Shown here: piece after piece, positions 58,790 through 64,000 of the stretch | Layout: each line of letters starts with the position of its first letter | Position numbering within the stretch: position 1 is the stretch's first letter | The notes under the pieces: model-generated | Database searches by the model: none | Told to the model about the DNA's origin: nothing | The model's input: only the letters and a program-made list of their open reading frames with translations | Source: Nissolia schottii | Taxonomy: Eukaryota; Streptophyta; Magnoliopsida; Fabales; Fabaceae | DNA length: 64,000 nucleotides | Direction of reading: 5' to 3' | NCBI GenBank assembly: GCA_003254905.1 | Contig: QANU01102472.1 | Location: 221,015-285,014 of the forward strand | Program-made: the position numbers and the translations under genes

Positions 58790-61700
58790 TAACAAATTGC
58801 TATCAATAGAAATAAAGGAAAGTGACAGAATTTGAAGAAACAAAGAGATCACCAAAGCTGAGAAAATCAGAGAGAAAGTTGTAGACTGAATTCTCAAGTG
58901 TATTGTGGTGAAACTGAAAATTAACTAATTCTAACTACTATCTCTAACTAACTAACAGAATACATTAGTTGGCACTAACTACCTTAATAGAAAATGGTTT
59001 CTAACCGTTTTCATTGTGTTACTCCCGTCCCCCCCCCCCCCACAAGCAGGCTGGGAAGAGATTGAAAACATGTCACAGAGACCTAGCTTGGATAAAAGTG
59101 TGGAAAAGGGGTCAGGTTGAAGCGACTTTGTAAGGATGTTTGCAGTTTGATGCTTGGTAAAGATAGGAAGAAAATGTAACAGCCCTTAATTGATTTTGTC
59201 CTAAACCGTATGGCAATCCATTTCGATATGTTTTGTCCTCTCACGAAAGACAGGGTTGGTGGAAATATAGATTGCAGACTTGTTATCACAAAAAATGGAA
59301 ATTGGGGCTGAAAGTGGTTGATGAAGATTTGTCAATAGGAAACTGAGCCATTAAGCTTCACAGCTTGCAGCTGCCAGCGAACGATATTCAACTTCTGATG
59401 AACTTCGAGCCACGGTCGGTTGTTTTTTTTCTTTTACACGAGACAATGGCTTGTCCAAGGAAAAAACAGAATCTTGTTACTGATTGGAGTGTGTCAATGC
59501 ATGTTCCCCAGTCGGCATCAGTAAAACCAGTGACTATGGGAGAAGGATAGTGAGGAAAGAATACTTCAAGAGCTGGAGCTTTCTTAATATATCTTAACAC
59601 CCTCAGTGCTACTTGATGATGTTCAACCATTGGGAGAGCTAAGAATTGGCTAAGTTGGCTCATGGTGAATGCAAAATCAGGTCTAGTGCTTGTCAAGTAG
59701 AGGAGGCGCCTAATCAAACATTTGTAACCAAAAGAATCTGCATATGGAGCACTGCCTGATTTCTACAATTTGATGGAGACATCGCTGGGAGTGGAGACAG
59801 GTTTGGCAGCAAGGAGACCAGCTTCCTGAAGTAATTCTAATGCACACTTTCTTTGGTACAGTGCTATGCCTTCCGTCGTTCTTGAGACTTCCATTCCTAG
59901 GAAGTATTTTGCATCACCTAGGTCCTTAATTGTGAACTTATGATGAAGCATGGATTTAATGGATTCAATTTCTGCCAAATCAATGCCAGTGAGAAGTAGA
60001 TCATCAACATAGACAAGGATAACTGTTAGATTTGTGTTTGTCTTCTTGAAAAATAATGAGTAATCTGCCTTGGATTGGGTGTAGCCACTTGATATGAGTG
60101 CCTTAGTGAGTTTGTGATTCCACTGCCTACTCGCTTGCTTTAAGTCATAAAGTGATTTCTACAGCTTACATACCTGTCTAGGGACTTGAGGAACATTAAG
60201 GCCAGGGGGAATGTTCATATATACTTCCTAAAACAAATCTCCATGGAAGAATGTTGTGTTGACATCCAGCTACTTAAGGAACAAATTGTTTCCAGCAGCA
60301 AGAGCCAAAATAACTCGGATTGTTGTCATTTTGGCCACCGGGCTGAATGTCTCTAGGTAATCCAAACCTTTAGATTGATTATATCCTTTTGCAACAAGTC
60401 AAGCCTTACGCCTTTGCACGATCCCATCAAGTTTGTACTTGAGCTTAAACACCTATTTCCATCGAATTGACTTCTTTCCAGGTGGTAATTCAGTAAGAAC
60501 CCAGGTTTGATTATCACTCAGGGCCTGCAACTCAGCTTCAATAGCCTTTCTCCAGCAATCATTAGTCACTTCATCTTTGTATGAGGTAGGTTCTATGTGG
60601 CTAGCTATGTCTAAGGAGAAGGATTTATGTAGTGCAGGTATACACTCATAATTGATAACATTTGAGAGAGGAAAATCATTAACTGAGGAATTAGGGGGCT
60701 GGCTGCCAGTGATGAGATTGTAGTGATAATCTTGGAGATAAGAAGGTGGTTTCCTTGCCCTATTTGATTTCCTAGTTGTGGCATGATGGCATGATCAGTG
60801 CTAGGAGCTGTTGGTTGTTGTGCAGATGAGGGGTGAACTGAATTTTCTAATGAATGTTCATGCTGAAAATTTTGAGTGATTGGTTGTTGTGCAGATGTTG
60901 TTGTACTAGAAAAACCTAGTGTGAATTCCTCAAAAAAGGAATTATGAAAGTTTGGTAAAATTTGGTGTGGATGTAATGCATTTTGATGAGATGCTGAAAT
61001 TTCATTTTTAGGCTGAAAATAAGGAAAAATTGCTTCATTGAAAACTACATGCCTGGACAGAAATAATTCCCTATTTTTCAAGTCATATAGAATATATCCT
61101 TGTGTTCCTTTCTGAAAGCCTAAGAAGATGCATTGGCGTGCTCTAGGATCAAACTTCTTGCGGTTAGCAGTTTTGTAGTGCCTATAGTGCAGGACTGGCT
61201 AATTTCATACCTAAGGAATTTTGTGGTTTAGTGGTGATTTGATTGGCAGAATGTCTTGATGCATGTGAACCAGATTGTTGTAAAAGTGCTAGCAGCTGAA
61301 GCTGTTGATCCTTTGTGAGAATCATTCCTTCGTCTTCCTTATCATAATCCTTGATAGAAGTGCAATCTTCAGTTTCAACCTCTTCTTCACTGTTCTTGAA
61401 GGTCATGTTATTAGTTCTTGCCTTTGCATTTTCAATTTCTGCCTTGCTCCACTCCAGGTGCTCAGGATAGCCTGGTGGATAGCCATGCTTGTGAAAATAT
61501 CTTTCTATTGTATGGCCTGATGTATTACAGAAAATGTAAAATCTGTTTGATTGATTCTTGCTGCTTGATGAACCTCTTCCTCCTCTATTGGTGGAGTTTC
61601 CTCTATTACCTCTCCCTATGCCTCCATTTTTGTCATTTGTTTGTTGTCTGTTGTGATTTTGATCAGAACTATTTAGCAGTGTAATGGATTCAATTCCAAT

Positions 61701-62832
61701 AGATGACAATTGTTTTTCTTGCTCAGTCAACAAAGAAAATGTGCTATTTATATCAGGGAGAGGTCTCATCATCATTCTTTGTAATCTAACATGTTCATAC
61801 TGTTCATTCAAGCCCCTAAGGAATCTTACAACATAATCTTTCTTTCTATATTCTCTCACAATTCCTAATCCAAACACACATGGTGCAAAAACAACTAGGA
61901 ATCGGCTAGAAACTTTCTAATTCTTCCTATATAGACTTCAATTTTGTGAAATAGGAAGTAATGGACAACTTACCTTGCTTGATTCCATAAAATTCTTCTT
62001 GAAGCACTGTTGTCCTAAAAATGTCTCCTTGATTATACCCGTGTTTGAGGTCTTTCCACAGCTCATAGCAATCTTCAATCCATATCACGCTTTGGTAAAT
62101 TTCTGGACTAAGGGAGCGTGTGATTCACGATAGTATGAATGTATTGCATCTATCCCAAGCAGCATACATGTTGCTGTTTTCAGCAAGTTTCACAATCGTT
62201 CCATCCACAAACTTGAGTTTGTTTTTGGATTTCAAAGGAAGCTTCAGTGCCCTTTCCCAAATATGATAATTCTGAGCTGTGAGAATAAGAGAAATTAGGG
62301 AAAAACCTGAATTTTCTCCAGGATGAATGAAATAGGGGCTTAGAGGATCATTCATTGGGTTGATCACTTGATTCAATTGAAAACCTAATTGCTGATTCAT
62401 TGCAGATGTTGAAAATGGTTGATTCGTGATCGAAATTTCCGTGATCTTGGTTGTGTTCTTCCATGGCTGAATCTTAATGGATTGATATTCAGAGTGCACA
62501 GCAGAGCTCCTTAGATTAGGAGCTCTGATACCATAACAAATTGCCAGCAATAAAAAGAAAGGAAGGTGACAGAAATTAAAGAAACAAAGAGATTACCATC
62601 TGAGAAAATCAGAGAGAAAGTTGCAGACTGAATTCTCAAGTGTATTGTGGTGAAAAGAATGAATTAACTCAGCTCTATGATGAGCTAGTGTTTTGTTTAT
62701 ATACAACTTAGAAGCATAACTAAAAATTAACTAATTCTAACTACTATCTTAACTAACTAACTAACAGAATATATTAGTTCGCACAGACTAACTTAACATA
62801 AAACGATTTCTAACCATTTTCACTGTGAGTTA
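58790..62832 (-). mobile_element. Ty1/copia LTR retrotransposon with TA...TA LTR ends (fossil)
   Basis: LTRs lie at 58,790-59,021 and 62,534-62,832; the element is flanked by an exact 5 bp duplication, TGTAT (58,785-58,789 and 62,833-62,837). On its coding (minus) strand the primer site TGGTATCAGAGC directly abuts the 5' LTR (plus-strand 62,522-62,533), and a G-rich polypurine tract abuts the 3' LTR (about 59,022-59,041). Each LTR starts TAAC and ends TGTTA rather than the usual TG...CA. Parts seen in order: gag (about 61,180-62,470, with LSPYFIHPGENSG and VVRFLRGLNEQYEHVR), the segment before RT (LSRHVVFNE, about 61,060), RT (about 59,760-60,560) and RNase H (about 59,390-59,720, TSTRPDFAF and GFTDADWG). 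It is broken many times. The LTRs differ by several percent by eye, suggesting an age of a few million years. Confidence 0.9.
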
Positions 62833-62837
62833 TGTAT

Positions 62838-64000
62838 CATCAATTGATTATACATTATCGCATTACTGATACTAGTGGAGTTTGACATACATTTCGTGGC
62901 TTTTATGTTTTGGTTAGTTACCAATAATAGGTTAATAGTATAATAGCATTTGTTTTGGTGAAAATGAAAAAAAAAATACCAAAAAGCAATTTTTATAAGG
63001 GATTTCCTTTATATTAGTGTGTAGATATTAGAAAACCATATTGTTGGACGATAGATATAGAAACCTATATAATTAGTAGTGTATTTAATTAAGTTTTTTT
63101 AATGGGTTTAATTTTTATACATAGCAAATATTAAAAAGTTTTACTTTGTTATCAAATCATGAAGGTAGGAAGTGCAGGAGTTGTGATGGTGTGAGATGGT
63201 AATAAAATTGGAGGAAGTTGATGTGATTTGTCCTAAGAAAAATATATGTACTTGTTAATTAGAAGAGGTTAAGTGTAATATTCGTGGACTTTGGAGAAAG
63301 TCAATATGATTTGTCCTAAAAAAATGATAAACAGATTGGGCCTGCAGGACTCGTATGCTTAAACAGGTCGGCCTATACTAATTGGGTTAGCCCATTTGAT
63401 AATTTTTTTTAAAATAGACTTGACCCATATACTTTTAAGTTTCAACCAAGAAAATAGTGGTATTTTACTCTACTTTATCCCATGTGACGGCGGCTGTTCT
63501 AATAATTTTTTTTAAGGATCAAATAGTAGTTTTATTATTTTTTTAGAAAATGTCAACCAGAAAGATGCTATGGCCATTTAAATCTTAAAAAAGGGAGGGG
63601 GTGTTTTTTAGTTAGAGACAAGAACCTTAAAGAGAGGGTTCAATTTTGGTGGTTCTTGATATATAACAGTTAACAATTTTGTATTATATTTATAAAATTA
63701 TAATCTTTATAATTTATAATATTTACTATTAAATTATAATCTTTATATTTTTAAAGCGAGATTTTCATCGTCACTCAAAGCCTACTTCTAAGCCACAAAT
63801 AATTATAAAGACTATAGTTTCATAATAGACAGGACCGGAAAACATGAATCTTTGATTAAACATATTTCTGATGTACAGGATCCTCATCTAAGAGGCAAGT
63901 ACAGAGCATACCCTATGTTTATGATACCCATTATCTTCCTACTTCTCATATTCTAAGAAAGCATGGGTCGATATAGGAAATCGGAACAGAAAACGCATGT
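62838..64000. other. Intergenic to window end
   Basis: AT-rich. A GGGCCTGCAGGACTCG...GGTTAGCCCATTTG patch at 63,336-63,430 resembles hAT-type non-autonomous DNA. No gene supported. Confidence 0.4.

Overview
This is plant nuclear DNA, most likely from a papilionoid legume. It is AT-rich and intron-bearing, and it carries a WRKY gene, TIR-NBS-LRR genes, CORA-like glycine-rich-protein relatives and many nested transposons. The legume call rests on recalled similarity of the small secreted proteins to alfalfa CORA and on the style of the repeats. The species cannot be named from the sequence alone.

Layout. 1-2023 (minus): a three-exon group IIc WRKY transcription factor whose 3' end runs off the window. 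2.1-10.6 kb: AT-rich intergenic DNA with a 133 bp MITE and a hAT-like element. 10.66-14.56 kb: a decayed Ty1/copia element with a MITE nested in its 3' LTR. 15,546-16,229: an assembly gap. 16.2-33.3 kb: a tandem array of about 2.7 kb units, each carrying a three-exon gene for a small secreted cysteine-rich protein; two copies look intact (17,242-17,922 and 25,128-25,811) and four are broken. Unit 1 is swollen to 7.9 kb by two solo LTRs and two SINEs. 33.5-52.0 kb (minus): three related two-exon genes for secreted peptides ending in dense cysteine motifs (33.5, 48.0 and 50.8 kb; the middle one is disabled). Between them lie a TIR-NBS-LRR pseudogene (37.0-39.3 kb) and a larger TIR-NBS-LRR gene (40.8-44.8 kb) with a frameshift in exon 3. 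45.4-47.3 kb: arrays of short GTTTGTGCA-type repeats related to the Mutator-like MITEs. 52-58 kb: hairpin MITEs, a CACTA-type element, a local 116 bp duplication and degraded transposon DNA. 58,790-62,832: a Ty1/copia element (minus) with unusual TA...TA LTR ends and a 5 bp target duplication. The rest is intergenic.

How it fits together. The main biological content is a birth-and-death cluster of small secreted cysteine-rich proteins interleaved with TIR-NBS-LRR immune receptor genes. The peptides share a CORA/GRP-type secretory N-terminus but have lost the long glycine repeat. They keep a short Gly-rich spacer and a C-terminal motif close to C-x2-3-CC-x4-6-(C-x)-CC, extended to CWCCCC in one subgroup. 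The N-terminal resemblance is established family knowledge recalled from memory; a defence or symbiosis role is inference from position and architecture only.
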